DNA of 64,000 bases from Lachnospiraceae bacterium (GCA_017416505.1 JAFQCI010000147.1:124001-188000), one strand, 5' to 3'. Positions 46,826 to 57,627 are shown, numbered from the stretch's first letter. Numbers and translations: made by a program. The notes: generated by a model not told the origin, from the sequence alone.

Positions 46826-47854
46826 ATGGGTCTACAATTAGTAAAACAAGTTCCATCTGCTCAAGAGATTAAAGATAAATATCCAGTAAGCAAGGAATTA
46901 CAAGAAGTAAAAGCTCGTCGTGACGAAGAAATTAAAAAAGTATTTTTAGGTGAATCAGACAAATTCTTAGCTATCATCGGACCATGTTCTGCTGATAATG
47001 AAGATTCTGTATGTGATTATGTAAATCGTCTTGCAAAAGTTCAGGAACAGGTAAAGGACAAGTTAATCCTGATTCCTCGTATCTATACAAACAAACCTCG
47101 TACTACCGGTGAAGGATATAAAGGAATGCTTCATCAACCGGACCCTGAAAAGGCTTCCGATTTATATGATGGTATTATTGCAATCCGTCAAATGCACATT
47201 CGTGCTATGGCAGAAACACACCTTACTGCTGCTGACGAAATGCTTTATCCTGAAAACTGGCAGTATATGGATGATATTTTATCTTATGTTGCCATTGGTG
47301 CCCGTTCTGTTGAAAATCAACAACACAGATTAGTATCCAGCGGTATTGATATTCCAGTAGGTATGAAAAATCCAACCAGCGGAGATTTATCTGTTATGAT
47401 TAATTCTTGTATCGCTGCCCAGGGAAAACATACTTTCCTTTTCTCAGGATACGAAGCAAAGACTTCTGGTAATCCATTGGCTCACTGTATCTTAAGAGGT
47501 GCTTTAAATAAACATGGACAATCCATTCCAAATTACCACTACGAAGATTTGGTTTTATTAAAACAATTATACGATAAGACAAACCTTGCAAATCATGCTA
47601 TTATCGTAGATGCAAACCATACAAATTCTGCAAAGCACTGGGAAGAACAACCTAGAATTGTAAAGGAAGTATTACATTCTATGCGTCATTCTGAAGATAT
47701 CAGAGCATTGGTAAAAGGTGTAATGATTGAAAGTTACATAGAAGATGGCTGTCAGAAAATCGGAGAAGGCTGCTACGGTAAATCCATCACTGACCCTTGT
47801 TTAGGATGGGAAAAGAGCGAAAAATTATTATTAGAAATGGCTGAATTACTGTAA
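46826..47854 (+). CDS. aroF: 3-deoxy-7-phosphoheptulonate synthase (class I, AroF/G/H type)
   Basis: 342 residues. Class I alpha motifs are present: IIGPCSADNED, RIYTNKPRTTGEGYKGMLHQPDP, KNPTSGD and VDANHTNS. It joins PEP and erythrose 4-phosphate at the entry to the shikimate pathway. It is monocistronic, with its own promoter and terminator. No leader peptide or riboswitch is visible; feedback control is probably at the protein level. Which isoenzyme (F, G or H) it matches cannot be told by eye. Confidence 0.94.
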   Translation: MGLQLVKQVPSAQEIKDKYPVSKELQEVKARRDEEIKKVFLGESDKFLAIIGPCSADNEDSVCDYVNRLAKVQEQVKDKLILIPRIYTNKPRTTGEGYKGMLHQPDPEKASDLYDGIIAIRQMHIRAMAETHLTAADEMLYPENWQYMDDILSYVAIGARSVENQQHRLVSSGIDIPVGMKNPTSGDLSVMINSCIAAQGKHTFLFSGYEAKTSGNPLAHCILRGALNKHGQSIPNYHYEDLVLLKQLYDKTNLANHAIIVDANHTNSAKHWEEQPRIVKEVLHSMRHSEDIRALVKGVMIESYIEDGCQKIGEGCYGKSITDPCLGWEKSEKLLLEMAELL

Positions 47855-47865
47855 CATTTCTTAAC

Positions 47866-47910
47866 AAAAAAGGAGTTGCGTACCAATTATTAGTGCGCAA
47901 CTCCTTTTTT
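47866..47910. terminator. bidirectional terminator, DAHP synthase and cinA genes
   Basis: AAAAAAGGAGTTGCG pairs with CGCAACTCCTTTTTT around a 15-base loop. Confidence 0.92.
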
Positions 47911-47929
47911 ATTCAGAGCATTATTCTGT

Positions 47930-48418
47930 TTATTTTACTTCTTCTTTTAATCGTTCCAAAATAAATTTCAAGGCTTCTTCCACCGACTGACTTCGTACCT
48001 GGCTTCTATCACCGGAAAAAATAAATTTCTTCACCTTTACTGTTTCCTGATAATAACATCCCATATACACCAAGCCTACCGGTTTTTCCTTTGTTCCTCC
48101 TGTAGGACCTGCAATACCTGTAATGCCTATGGCAATATGAGCATTGGATGCCTTGGCACAGCCTAAAGCCATTTCTTTGGCAGTTTCCTCTGATACCGCT
48201 CCATACTTATCCAGAGTTTCTTCTTTTACTCCTAGTATCTTATGCTTTGCCTCATTGGAATATGTGATGTATCCTCCATCAAACACTTCTGATGCCCCGG
48301 AAACATTCACTATAGTTCCTGCCAAAAAGCCTCCTGTACAGGATTCTGTCGTAGAAATTTTTATCTTTTTTTCCTGCAAAAGTTTTACTACCTGTTCTTC
48401 CAAACTTAATTCTTCCAT
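47930..48418 (-). CDS. CinA C-terminal domain protein (NMN amidohydrolase)
   Basis: About 162 residues, just the C-terminal CinA domain, as in stand-alone PncC. The signature TTESCTGGFLAGTIVNVSG (about 28-46) and ITGIAGPTGGT are intact. It deamidates nicotinamide mononucleotide in pyridine-nucleotide recycling. The N-terminal CinA domain is absent. The start at MEELSLEEQ has GGAG 6 bases upstream. It follows pgsA, as in Bacillus. Confidence 0.9.
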   Translation of the reverse strand: MEELSLEEQVVKLLQEKKIKISTTESCTGGFLAGTIVNVSGASEVFDGGYITYSNEAKHKILGVKEETLDKYGAVSEETAKEMALGCAKASNAHIAIGITGIAGPTGGTKEKPVGLVYMGCYYQETVKVKKFIFSGDRSQVRSQSVEEALKFILERLKEEVK

Positions 48419-48524
48419 CTTTTTCTCCAACCTTCCCATTTTTCACTTATCAAGGTCGCAACTCCTTATCAAGCCTAAATCATTCTCGACATTCTTGTAA
48501 ACCGTCACTAGTATAGTTAAATTT

Positions 48525-49067
48525 TTACGCTTCTCCATCTTTTAAAACATTTTTATTCTTAATCAGATAGTCCACTAGAGAGATTACAGTCAATGCCAAA
48601 GCCAGATAGATAAATACTGTTTCTAAAATATCCATGACCGGATTAGAAAAATCAGCTAATAGTAAAACAATCATAACCATCTGGGTTACAGTCTTAATTT
48701 TTCCCCAATAGCTGGCCGCAATCACAACTCCATTATCAGAAGCGATCAAACGAAATCCACTGATGATAAATTCTCTGCTAATGATTACAATGACTACCCA
48801 TGCAGGAATTTTTCCAAGAGGAATCAATGCAATCAATGCGGCTGATACTAAAAGTTTATCTGCTAAAGGGTCCATAAATTTCCCAAAATTTGTAATCAGA
48901 TTATACTTTCTTGCAATCTTTCCATCCAGCATATCCGTAAAACTTGCAAGAATAAAAATAGCCAATGCAATCCATTTTCCTGCCGGAATCCCTTCTACCA
49001 GCAAGGCAATCAGGAAAAAGGGAATCATAATCACCCTTAATATGGTTAGTTTATTCGGTAAATTCAT
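48525..49067 (-). CDS. pgsA: CDP-diacylglycerol-glycerol-3-phosphate phosphatidyltransferase
   Basis: About 180 residues with several membrane segments. The CDP-alcohol phosphotransferase motif DG-x2-AR-x8-G-x3-D-x3-D is seen in LDGKIARKYN..FGKFMDPLADK. It makes phosphatidylglycerophosphate. The start at MNLPNKLTILRV overlaps the rimO end by 17 bases, with GGAG upstream. Confidence 0.95.
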   Translation of the reverse strand: MNLPNKLTILRVIMIPFFLIALLVEGIPAGKWIALAIFILASFTDMLDGKIARKYNLITNFGKFMDPLADKLLVSAALIALIPLGKIPAWVVIVIISREFIISGFRLIASDNGVVIAASYWGKIKTVTQMVMIVLLLADFSNPVMDILETVFIYLALALTVISLVDYLIKNKNVLKDGEA

Positions 49068-50388
49068 ATATAACATCTCCAATCAAATCATATTCTTCCG
49101 CTTCTTTTATTTTTACTTTCACAAAAGAACCTGAAATTATTTCTTCCTCCGAAGAAACAAATACATATCCATCTACGGTAGGAGCATCCTTATAACTTCT
49201 TCCCACATAAACATCTTCATCAAAAAGATATCCTTCAATTAGTACTTCCAATTCTTTTCCTATCATATTTTGATTTAAATCATAGGAAACTTCTTGTTGT
49301 AACTGCATGATTTCTTCTTTTCTTTGTTCTTTTATTTCTTCCGGCACCTGATGTTCAAACTCTGCAGCCTTGGTGTCCTCTTCCATGGAATAAGTAAACA
49401 CTCCTAAACGGTCAAATTCCATTTCATCCACAAATTCCATAAGGGCTTCATGTTCTTCCTCAGTTTCCCCTGGAAATCCGGTAATTAATGTAGTACGGAT
49501 ACAGATATCCGGCATAGCATTCCGTAATTTTCCGATTACTTCTTTTATCTGTGCCTTTGTAGTTCTTCTTCCCATTTTCTTTAAAATAGTATCTTCACTA
49601 TGCTGTATCGGCATATCGATATAGTGACAGATTTTTTCTTCACTCTTCATCACTTCAATCAATTCATCGGTAATTTCCTCCGGATAGCAGTAAAGAAGAC
49701 GTATCCATTCTATTCCTTCGATGTTACATAACTCCTTTAGTAATTCTGGTAACATCTTTTTCTTATAAATGTCTTTACCATACAAAGTTACTTCCTGAGC
49801 TACTAAAACCAGCTCTTTAATGCCTTTTTGTGCCAGTTGTTTTGCTTCTTCCAAAACTTCTTCCATAGGTACACTTCTATAATTTCCACGAATAGACGGA
49901 ATAATACAATAAGTACATCTCTTATTGCACCCTTCCGCAATCTTTAAATATGCCATAGAAGTTCCTGTGGTAACAATACGTTTGGTTAAATTCTTAGGAA
50001 GATATTCTAAAGAATCATACTTATTCTTTTTATCATTTTTCTTCAGACATTCTAGTGCCTCAAGTATGGAATCATAACTTGCAGAGCCTAAAATAATATC
50101 TACTTCCGGGATTTCCGCCTGAACCTCTTCTTTATATCTTTGTGCCAGACATCCGGTAATAATAATTCCCTTTAAAAGCCCTTCTTCTTTTTTCTTTGCA
50201 TATTCTAAAATGGTAACAATGCTCTCTTCCTTGGCATCCTGAATAAAACAACAGGTATTTACCACAACCACTTCTGCTTCCTCTTCTTCGTTGGTAATCT
50301 CATATCCCTGTTCCTGGACTAATGCCAGCATTTTTTCCGTATCCACCAGATTTTTATCACATCCCAGTGACACAAATAAAATCTTCAT
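49051..50388 (-). CDS. rimO: ribosomal protein S12 methylthiotransferase RimO
   Basis: About 445 residues. UPF0004 domain (VSLGCDKNLVDTE), radical SAM cluster CNKRCTYC (Cys-x3-Cys-x2-Cys) near residue 150, and a C-terminal TRAM domain (about 375-445). It methylthiolates an Asp of S12 using two iron-sulfur clusters. The starting GCDKNLVDTE distinguishes RimO from MiaB. I start at MKILFVSLG; the longer frame overlaps folD's end. Confidence 0.95.
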   Translation of the reverse strand: MKILFVSLGCDKNLVDTEKMLALVQEQGYEITNEEEEAEVVVVNTCCFIQDAKEESIVTILEYAKKKEEGLLKGIIITGCLAQRYKEEVQAEIPEVDIILGSASYDSILEALECLKKNDKKNKYDSLEYLPKNLTKRIVTTGTSMAYLKIAEGCNKRCTYCIIPSIRGNYRSVPMEEVLEEAKQLAQKGIKELVLVAQEVTLYGKDIYKKKMLPELLKELCNIEGIEWIRLLYCYPEEITDELIEVMKSEEKICHYIDMPIQHSEDTILKKMGRRTTKAQIKEVIGKLRNAMPDICIRTTLITGFPGETEEEHEALMEFVDEMEFDRLGVFTYSMEEDTKAAEFEHQVPEEIKEQRKEEIMQLQQEVSYDLNQNMIGKELEVLIEGYLFDEDVYVGRSYKDAPTVDGYVFVSSEEEIISGSFVKVKIKEAEEYDLIGDVIYEFTE

Positions 50389-50405
50389 TCTTCTTCCATG
50401 CCTTT

Positions 50406-51248
50406 CTACTTCATATTCGCAGCTTCTACACAATTATTCATAAGCATTGCAATAGTCATCGGTCCCACGCCGCCTGGTACTGGTGTAATGTAAGATGCAA
50501 CCGGCTCTACACTGTCAAAATCAACATCTCCGCATAATTTTTGATTTTCCATGCGGTGAATTCCAACATCAATTACCACAGCACCTTCTTTTACATAATC
50601 TGCAGTCACCATTTTCGGTCTTCCTACTGCAACGATTAAAATATCTGCTCTCTTGGTTACTTCTTTTAAATCCTTAGTCTTAGAATGGCAGATAGTTACC
50701 GTTCCATTTTCTCTTAATAAAAGCAAAGCCATAGGTTTTCCTACAATATTGCTTCTTCCCAACACGACACATTCTTTTCCTTCAATTTCAATTCCGGAAC
50801 GTTTTAATAACTGGATTACTCCGGCAGGAGTACAGGAAACAAATCCTTTTTGTCCAATGCTTAAAGCTCCTACACTTTGAGGATGGAATCCGTCTACATC
50901 CTTCTCTGGTGCAATGGTCTTAATAATATCGTCTTCACACATATGTTTTGGAAGTGGAAGTTGTACTAAAATTCCATGTACACTATCATCCTTATTTAAT
51001 TTTTCAACCAGTTCCACCAATTCTTCCTGGGTAGTTTCTTCTGGCAATTCATATGCTAAAGAACGAATTCCAATATATTCACAGGCTTTTTTCTTATTTC
51101 CAACATATACACTGGAAGCCGGGTCATTTCCCACCTGAATGACTGCAAGAGTTGCCTCCATTCCTTCTTCTTTCTTCTTTGCCACCAATTCTTTTAATTC
51201 ATCTTTGATTTCTTTCGAAATTTGCTTTCCATCAATTAATTTTGCCAT
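50406..51248 (-). CDS. folD: methylenetetrahydrofolate dehydrogenase/cyclohydrolase
   Basis: 280 residues. Motifs: LIDGKQISKEIKDEL at the N-terminus, VQLPLPKHM (catalytic loop), VVLGRSNIVGKP (NADP loop) and TPVPGGVGPMT. It links formyl- and methylene-THF. It follows fhs by 47 bases with GGAGG upstream. Confidence 0.97.
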   Translation of the reverse strand: MAKLIDGKQISKEIKDELKELVAKKKEEGMEATLAVIQVGNDPASSVYVGNKKKACEYIGIRSLAYELPEETTQEELVELVEKLNKDDSVHGILVQLPLPKHMCEDDIIKTIAPEKDVDGFHPQSVGALSIGQKGFVSCTPAGVIQLLKRSGIEIEGKECVVLGRSNIVGKPMALLLLRENGTVTICHSKTKDLKEVTKRADILIVAVGRPKMVTADYVKEGAVVIDVGIHRMENQKLCGDVDFDSVEPVASYITPVPGGVGPMTIAMLMNNCVEAANMK

Positions 51249-51295
51249 TTCAATCCTCCATATTTGTATTCTTATCTCTTCACAACATATCTCGA

Positions 51296-52966
51296 TTAAA
51301 ATAAACCTGTAATGACTCCATTATCATCCACATCAATGTTATATGCTGCCGGAGTCTTTGGTAAACCTGGCATCGTCATAATGGCACCGGTAATAACAAC
51401 GACAAATCCGGCTCCTGCAGACACATATACCTCATTTACATGAATATCAAAACCTGTCGGTCTTCCTAATTTTTTCGCATCATCAGATAAAGAATATTGA
51501 TTCTTTGCCATACAAACAGGCAAAGTTCCAAATCCAAGGCTGGTAATCTGCTCTAATTGTTTTTTCGCTTTTGCAGAGAAAGATACCCCATCTGCACCGT
51601 AAATTTCTGTAGAAATCTTTGTAATTTTTTCTTCTAAAGATAACTCATCTTCGTACAAGAACTCAAATTCACTCTTCTTTGTTTCTAATGTCTTTAATAC
51701 AGCATTGGCAAGGTCTACACCACCTTCGCCGCCTTCACCCCAGACATTGGCAAGAGCAAATTCACAATCTCTTTCCTCACAGAATTTTTTAATAAAGTCT
51801 AATTCTGCTTCTGTATCAGACACAAAACGATTTAAAGTAACAACAATTGGCACACCATACTTCTTTAAGTTTTCAATGTGTTTTTCCAAATTCACAATAC
51901 CCTTGCTTAAAGCATCGATATTTTCTTCGGATAAGTCAGCCTTAGCCACTCCACCATTGTACTTTAATGCACGAACGGTAGCTACAAGTACTACTGCATC
52001 TGGTGTCAAACCAGATTTTCTACATTTAATATCAAAGAACTTTTCAGCACCTAAATCAGCACCAAATCCTGCCTCTGTTACCACGATATCTGCTAACTTT
52101 AATGCCATCTTAGTAGCACGTACACTGTTACAGCCATGTGCAATATTAGCAAAAGGACCACCATGCACGAAAGCAGGGGTATGTTCCAAAGTTTGAATTA
52201 GGTTTGGTTTTAAGGCATCCTTTAATAAAGCTGCCATAGAACCAACTGCATTAATATCTTTTGCAGTAACCGGTTTTCCTTCGTAGTTATATGCAACGAT
52301 AATATTACCAAGTCTTTCTTTTAAGTCCTTCATGTCTGTTGCAAGACAAAGGATGGCCATAATTTCTGAAGCTACTGTAATAACAAAATGGTCCTGTCTT
52401 ACGAAACCATTATTCTTTCCACCCATACCAATGACAATATCTCTAAGAGCTCTATCATTCATATCCACACAGCGTTTCCATACGATTTGTCTGGTATCAA
52501 TTCCTAATACATTTCCTTGTTGAATATGATTATCTAATAAAGCTGCAAGTAAATTATTCGCAGAGGTAATAGCATGGAAATCTCCGGTAAAATGAAGATT
52601 TAAATCTTCCATCGGTACTACCTGGGAATAACCACCACCTGCTGCACCACCCTTAATACCAAAACAAGGTCCAAGGGAAGGTTCACGAAGTGCAATGGCT
52701 GCCTTCTTTCCTAATTTACACAAAGCCTGTCCTAATCCAACGGTAACCGTAGTCTTTCCTTCTCCTGCAGGAGTAGGATTAATAGCTGTTACCAAAACTA
52801 ATTTACCATTTTCATTGTCTTTGATTCTATCAATTAATTCATCACTAAGTTTTGCTTTATATTTGCCATAAAACTCTAACTCTTCTTCTGTAATGTTTAA
52901 TTTTGCTGCAACCTCTTTAATATGCACCATTTGTGCTTCTTGTGCGATTTGAATGTCTGTTTTCAT
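51296..52966 (-). CDS. fhs: formate-tetrahydrofolate ligase
   Basis: 556 residues. The ATP loop [19 protein letters not shown] and the [17 protein letters not shown] region are conserved (here [14 protein letters not shown]). It activates formate on THF for purine and serine synthesis or acetogenesis. With folD it forms a C1 pair. Acetogenesis cannot be inferred from these two genes only. Confidence 0.97.
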   Translation of the reverse strand: MKTDIQIAQEAQMVHIKEVAAKLNITEEELEFYGKYKAKLSDELIDRIKDNENGKLVLVTAINPTPAGEGKTTVTVGLGQALCKLGKKAAIALREPSLGPCFGIKGGAAGGGYSQVVPMEDLNLHFTGDFHAITSANNLLAALLDNHIQQGNVLGIDTRQIVWKRCVDMNDRALRDIVIGMGGKNNGFVRQDHFVITVASEIMAILCLATDMKDLKERLGNIIVAYNYEGKPVTAKDINAVGSMAALLKDALKPNLIQTLEHTPAFVHGGPFANIAHGCNSVRATKMALKLADIVVTEAGFGADLGAEKFFDIKCRKSGLTPDAVVLVATVRALKYNGGVAKADLSEENIDALSKGIVNLEKHIENLKKYGVPIVVTLNRFVSDTEAELDFIKKFCEERDCEFALANVWGEGGEGGVDLANAVLKTLETKKSEFEFLYEDELSLEEKITKISTEIYGADGVSFSAKAKKQLEQITSLGFGTLPVCMAKNQYSLSDDAKKLGRPTGFDIHVNEVYVSAGAGFVVVITGAIMTMPGLPKTPAAYNIDVDDNGVITGLF

Positions 52967-53090
52967 TTTCTCACCATGTATCCTCTCTTTTTTATTGCTT
53001 TTTCTTCTTAATAAAAATAGAAGAAAGATATTCCTCTGCTTAGTATAGCAAAAAAATATCTTTCCGTCTACGAAATATTTTTTAATTACT

Positions 53091-53115
53091 GTAACTGTTC
53101 ACACTGAACAGTTAC
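53091..53115. repeat. dispersed palindrome, copy 3
   Basis: GTAACTGTTCA, loop CAC, TGAACAGTTAC: perfect 11-bp arms. The last base belongs to the TAG stop codon of ftsK (CTA at 53115-53117). Confidence 0.85.
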
Positions 53116-55898
53116 TAATTACTTCCTTCTGATTCCATCCACTGCATAAATTCATCCATAGTCATAAGAATTTTTCTAGGTTTAGTTCCTTCTTCCGGTC
53201 CTACTACACCGGCTTCCGCAAGTTGGTCCATAATTCTGGCGGCACGATTAAAACCGATTTTATATACTCTTTGCAACATTCCAATGGATGCCTTTTCTTT
53301 TTCAATGATGAATTTTGCTGCCTCTATGAAATATTCATCCCTGTCATCATCCTGAGCCTTTCCGGCAGAAACTGTCGCAGCCTGGGTGATTTTTTCGGAA
53401 ATATCATCATTATATTTCTTTCCTTCATTCTGGGTTTTAATGTATTCCACTACATCTCCCACTTCTTTATCCGATACAAAGGCACCCTGCACACGAACCG
53501 GTTTTTGATATCCGGATGGGAAAAATAACATATCTCCCTTACCAAGCAATTTTTCTGCACCATTCATATCAATAATGGTTCTGGAATCTACACCTTGAGA
53601 CACCGCAAAGGCGATTCTGGAAGGCACATTGGCTTTAATCAGACCAGTGATAACATTTACGGAAGGTCTTTGCGTTGCAATTACTAAATGAATTCCCGCC
53701 GCTCTGGCTAACTGAGTCAATCGAACAATGGCATCTTCCACTTCTCCTGGTGCCACCATCATTAAATCTGCAAGTTCATCTACAATGATTACGATTTCCG
53801 GAAGTTTCTTAAGCTTGCTTTCTTCTCCCACTTCCTGATTCACTTCTTCTACCTTCTGATTGTAACCTTTCAGATTTCGAACGCCATAATCGGAAAATTT
53901 CTGATATCGTTCTGTCATTTCAGCAACCGCCCAGTTTAAAGCACCGGCAGCTTTTTTCGGGTCAGAAACTACAGGAATTAAAAGATGTGGTATTCCATTG
54001 TAAACACTAAGTTCTACTACCTTAGGGTCAATCATGATAAGTTTTACATCATCCGGATGTGCTTTATATAAGATACTCATAATCAATGTATTAATACAAA
54101 CCGACTTACCGGAACCTGTCTGACCTGCAATCAGTAAATGGGGCATTTTCGCAATATCCGCCACAATGGTTTTTCCGGCAATATCCTTTCCTACTGCAAA
54201 AGCAATATTGGATGGATGTTTTCTAAAATCATCGGTTTCAATCAATTCACGATAAAATACCGTAAGATTTTCCTTATTTGGCACTTCAATACCAATGGCT
54301 GATTTTCCAGGAATCGGTGCCTCCATACGAATGTCTGCCGCTGCAAGGTTTAATTTAATATCATCCGTTAGTGATACGATTTTACTTACCTTGGTTCCCG
54401 GTTCTGGCTGCAACTCATAACGGGTAACCGTAGGTCCGCAACTATAATCTGTCACTGTTACTTTTACACCAAAATTTTCTAATGTCTGTTGCAGCTTTTG
54501 GGCTGTCTGGCGAATGTGGTTGATATCATTTTTTTGTAATTCCTGAGATTTCGCCAATAGACTAAGAGGTGGAAACTTATAGTTCACACTTTCTGTAAAA
54601 GTAACCTTTTCAGCATTCTCTTTTTCTACATTTTTCGTAGGTCTTGGTGCGGTTGGTATGGCATCTTTTTGAGTTGTAACCGGTTTTTCAATCGTCTTTT
54701 TATTTAGAATCTGTTCTTTTTCACTTAATTTTTCCTTTGGTTTTAACTTTTTAAGAACTTCTCTTGCTTCTTCTTCCGACTCTGTAAATTCATCCGGTTC
54801 TTCCTTAAGTTCCACCATTTTTGGTTTCTCTACGGTTGATTCTTCCTTCCAGTCAATCCCTTTACTTTCTGGTGTTTCCTCCTTTGTTTCAAGAATTGGT
54901 TCTAATTCTTTCGTAGTTTCCTGTTCGAATTTATCAAAAATAGAAGGGGCTCTGTCCACAGTTTTTGGACTTGGTTCCATTTCACGAACACTTTCCTTTT
55001 TAGGGCTTTCTTCCATTTCATATTCCATAGTAATTTCTTCAATGGCAGACTTTGATTTTCTTTTCCCTAAAATACCTTTCGTACTCTGTTCTTCCTCCGG
55101 CTCTGCTGTTTCATATACCTTCATGGAATGGTATAAATCCTTCTTTCCCTTTTTCGCTCTGGCTCTTTCCAACTCATTTCTAGCACTCTCTTCTTCTAAA
55201 GAAGTTTGAAGTTTCTTTGCACCTTCCACTACCTTCCGGCTTCCTGTATGCATTACCTTTACAACAGATTTTTCCATGGTAAGTACTGTAAAAATAATGA
55301 TGGAGATGATTACTACTAAAAAGGTACCAGCAACTCCCAGATATTCGGAAAGAAATTTAATAATACCTCCTCCAAAAAATCCGCCTCCCCATTTATGTTG
55401 TTTGGAATATTCAAAGGCTGCTTTTGCTGATTCCGGTTCCATGCTTACAAACATTTGGAAAAATGCACTTACAAAAACAGATAATAAAAAAGCATAACAA
55501 ACCTTTTTTACCGCTTGAAAATGAAAAGCATTGGATACCAAAAAAGCAAACACAAAAAAGAATACAAATGGCATCACAAACTGAGTAATTCCAAATACAC
55601 CAAAGAAAAATCCACTAATGGTATTTCCAACCTTGCCACAGATTCCAAAGGAACTTAAAAACAAGAAAAGACAGATTCCTGCAATCACCCAAAGTATGAT
55701 TTCTCCATAATAAGTCACTTCATTTTCTACCGGTTTTGAAGTATTTTGTTTTGCTCTGCTTTGACTCTTAGAAGCAGTTCTTCCTGTTTTCTTTCCACTA
55801 CTCTTTTGATTTTGCGTTTTTTTTGCTACCGGTTTCTGAGTCGTTTTTTTATTGCCAGACCCAGACTTACCGGAAGTCTTTTTCTTACTCTGTGTCAT
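53115..55898 (-). CDS. ftsK: DNA translocase FtsK/SpoIIIE
   Basis: 927 residues. Lys/Ser-rich N-terminus (about 1-60), four membrane helices (about 65-215), an acidic and Pro/Glu linker (about 240-440), a motor with Walker [14 protein letters not shown] and Walker [13 protein letters not shown], and a winged-helix gamma end ([26 protein letters not shown]). It pumps DNA through the septum and activates XerCD. AGGAG precedes the ATG. The gene follows uppP2 by 15 bases. Its stop codon coincides with the palindrome edge at 53115. Confidence 0.97.
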   Translation of the reverse strand: MTQSKKKTSGKSGSGNKKTTQKPVAKKTQNQKSSGKKTGRTASKSQSRAKQNTSKPVENEVTYYGEIILWVIAGICLFLFLSSFGICGKVGNTISGFFFGVFGITQFVMPFVFFFVFAFLVSNAFHFQAVKKVCYAFLLSVFVSAFFQMFVSMEPESAKAAFEYSKQHKWGGGFFGGGIIKFLSEYLGVAGTFLVVIISIIIFTVLTMEKSVVKVMHTGSRKVVEGAKKLQTSLEEESARNELERARAKKGKKDLYHSMKVYETAEPEEEQSTKGILGKRKSKSAIEEITMEYEMEESPKKESVREMEPSPKTVDRAPSIFDKFEQETTKELEPILETKEETPESKGIDWKEESTVEKPKMVELKEEPDEFTESEEEAREVLKKLKPKEKLSEKEQILNKKTIEKPVTTQKDAIPTAPRPTKNVEKENAEKVTFTESVNYKFPPLSLLAKSQELQKNDINHIRQTAQKLQQTLENFGVKVTVTDYSCGPTVTRYELQPEPGTKVSKIVSLTDDIKLNLAAADIRMEAPIPGKSAIGIEVPNKENLTVFYRELIETDDFRKHPSNIAFAVGKDIAGKTIVADIAKMPHLLIAGQTGSGKSVCINTLIMSILYKAHPDDVKLIMIDPKVVELSVYNGIPHLLIPVVSDPKKAAGALNWAVAEMTERYQKFSDYGVRNLKGYNQKVEEVNQEVGEESKLKKLPEIVIIVDELADLMMVAPGEVEDAIVRLTQLARAAGIHLVIATQRPSVNVITGLIKANVPSRIAFAVSQGVDSRTIIDMNGAEKLLGKGDMLFFPSGYQKPVRVQGAFVSDKEVGDVVEYIKTQNEGKKYNDDISEKITQAATVSAGKAQDDDRDEYFIEAAKFIIEKEKASIGMLQRVYKIGFNRAARIMDQLAEAGVVGPEEGTKPRKILMTMDEFMQWMESEGSN

Positions 55899-55913
55899 TT
55901 TTATAACTCCTAA

Positions 55914-56786
55914 CTAAACAAATACGAAATGGCAGACAATGGATAATACTCCCGCCACTGCACTATATAATGCAAAATATTTATATTTTTTATCTTTTAG
56001 ATAAACGGATACCATCTTATAAGCAAAAAAGCTTAAAACAGCAGAACCTAAAAATCCTATCACTGCTTCTGGAAGAGAAACGCTGAAGGAACTATAATCT
56101 TTCACGATACACTTATATAAAGTTGCTACAAACCAGCTTGGAAGATATAATAAAAAAGAATATTTAATGGAAGTATTCTTTTCAAGTCCCACCATTTTCG
56201 CTCCTACCAGACACATTCCAAGTCTTGAGCAGCCTGGAAAAATGGAGCATGCCTGAAACAGACCTATTATCAATGCATCCTTATATGTCATAGTTTTTAA
56301 ACTTTTTTTGCCCTTCTTTTTTAAGTCAGAAGAAAACAAAAATAAAGCTGTAATCAACATTCCTATCCCACTATATAACAGATTCTGATCCCATGTATCT
56401 ACCTTTCCCCTGAAAATAAGTCCAACAATACAAAACGGAATTAAACTAATAAAAAGAGAAATTGCCAGTTTTTGAAATCGATTACTTTCCACCCTGTCGT
56501 ATGTAATGCTCTTTTTCAATACCTTTTGGGAGAAAAACATAACAAGACTTCGCATTTTCATCCATAAAAATTTTCCGCCCTCAATGATAATTCCTAATAC
56601 ATCCTTATGATATACCAGACATATCACTACAACAGCACCAAAGTGCAAAAATAAGTCGAACAATACGCCCGGTTCCTTATAATTCAATAATTCCCGCAAT
56701 AATATATAATGCCCTCTGCTGCTTACTGGCATAAATTCCGTAACAGCCTGTACTAGAGCCATAATAAGAATTTTAAATATTTCCAT
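55914..56786 (-). CDS. divergent undecaprenyl-diphosphate phosphatase homologue
   Basis: 290 residues with about eight membrane segments and UppP topology. The first motif is nearly kept (VTEFMPVSSRGHYILLRE), but the second, usually PGxSRSGxT, reads PGCSRLGMC. The Arg is kept and the Ser/Thr partners are altered. It may be a related phosphatase with another lipid substrate, or weakly active. A canonical UppP is at 18154-18975. It is probably the first gene of an operon with ftsK. Confidence 0.82.
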   Translation of the reverse strand: MEIFKILIMALVQAVTEFMPVSSRGHYILLRELLNYKEPGVLFDLFLHFGAVVVICLVYHKDVLGIIIEGGKFLWMKMRSLVMFFSQKVLKKSITYDRVESNRFQKLAISLFISLIPFCIVGLIFRGKVDTWDQNLLYSGIGMLITALFLFSSDLKKKGKKSLKTMTYKDALIIGLFQACSIFPGCSRLGMCLVGAKMVGLEKNTSIKYSFLLYLPSWFVATLYKCIVKDYSSFSVSLPEAVIGFLGSAVLSFFAYKMVSVYLKDKKYKYFALYSAVAGVLSIVCHFVFV

Positions 56787-56855
56787 CTGCCTTACCTCAT
56801 ATGTATGTATTTTGTGATGCTATAATAAATGTTATTGAATCAATCATAGAATTCG

Positions 56856-56879
56856 TAACTGTTCATATGTGAACAGTTA
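56856..56879. repeat. dispersed palindrome, copy 4
   Basis: TAACTGTTCA, loop TATG, TGAACAGTTA: perfect 10-bp arms, in the 307-base gap between uppP2 and the RlmH-like gene. The remainder of that gap is AT-rich; I see only a possible -10 (TACAAT near 56992). Confidence 0.85.
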
Positions 56880-57093
56880 TTAGAATTTTCCTTTTGACAA
56901 TCAAAAGTATTTTACTATTTTTCCTTTCCGAATTCAAGGTATTTTCTCCTTTTCCCATGTTTTTTCTTATTCTCTTTTGTTATTTTATATGATACAATGA
57001 CGATAAGAAACAAAAATAAACATAACGATTTTTTCGATTTCTAGATAGAATTATGAAAGGAAATTTTGCAAATATGCTTTGCAAAGAAATAAA

Positions 57094-57495
57094 ATGAACA
57101 TTTCTCTTATTATTTTAAATAAAAAACCTGAAAAATACTACATTCAAGCCATAGAAGAATATATGAAAAGACTTTCCAGATATGCGAATGCAGGATATAC
57201 CTTTATCAAAAAAGAAGCGGATTTTGAAAAATGCTTAAAAAAACCATCTTACGTTTTTGCTGTAAAAACCGGCACTTCCACTACTTCTTCTACAGATTTC
57301 GCCAGTACCATTCAGAAACTTTCCCTACATGGTACCAGCGATATTTCTTTTTTAATTGGGTTGGAACCGGAAAAATACGATGATACACTTTTTCTATCCT
57401 GTCAAGAACTTTCCCCCTCCCTTACCGGAGTGGCACTTTCTGAACAGATTTACCGGGCTTACCGCATATTAAATAATGAACCGTACCATAAATAA
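57094..57495 (+). CDS. divergent RlmH-family SPOUT protein
   Basis: About 133 residues. The end, SEQIYRAYRILNNEPYHK, is the canonical RlmH C-terminal tail that contacts rRNA. The SAM loop, normally IGGxxG, reads IGLEPE, and the usual FPHxLxRV segment is replaced. RlmH methylates pseudouridine 1915 of 23S rRNA. This copy may be a paralogue with lost or altered activity. The start is likely the ATG at 57094, overlapped by the stop of a 7-codon upstream frame (57074-57097). Confidence 0.7.
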   Translation: MNISLIILNKKPEKYYIQAIEEYMKRLSRYANAGYTFIKKEADFEKCLKKPSYVFAVKTGTSTTSSTDFASTIQKLSLHGTSDISFLIGLEPEKYDDTLFLSCQELSPSLTGVALSEQIYRAYRILNNEPYHK

Positions 57496-57627
57496 GAATT
57501 TTTGTGCCATGCTGTTACATAATAACAACAATTTTCAATATCTTGATACACTTTATTTCCACAAAACATATTGCAGTTAAAATATGAATAATATATAATA
57601 AATATAGATATACAAAGAAAATAAGGA

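Noticed and set aside
51705..52196. 163-codon open frame on the plus strand inside fhs
   Set aside because: It is fully antisense to a firmly identified gene, shows the Ser/Thr/Pro-rich composition of a shadow frame, and has no ribosome site.
53091..53115. Palindrome as the ftsK terminator
   Set aside because: It lacks a T-run directly after the stem, and the same palindrome occurs upstream of other genes.
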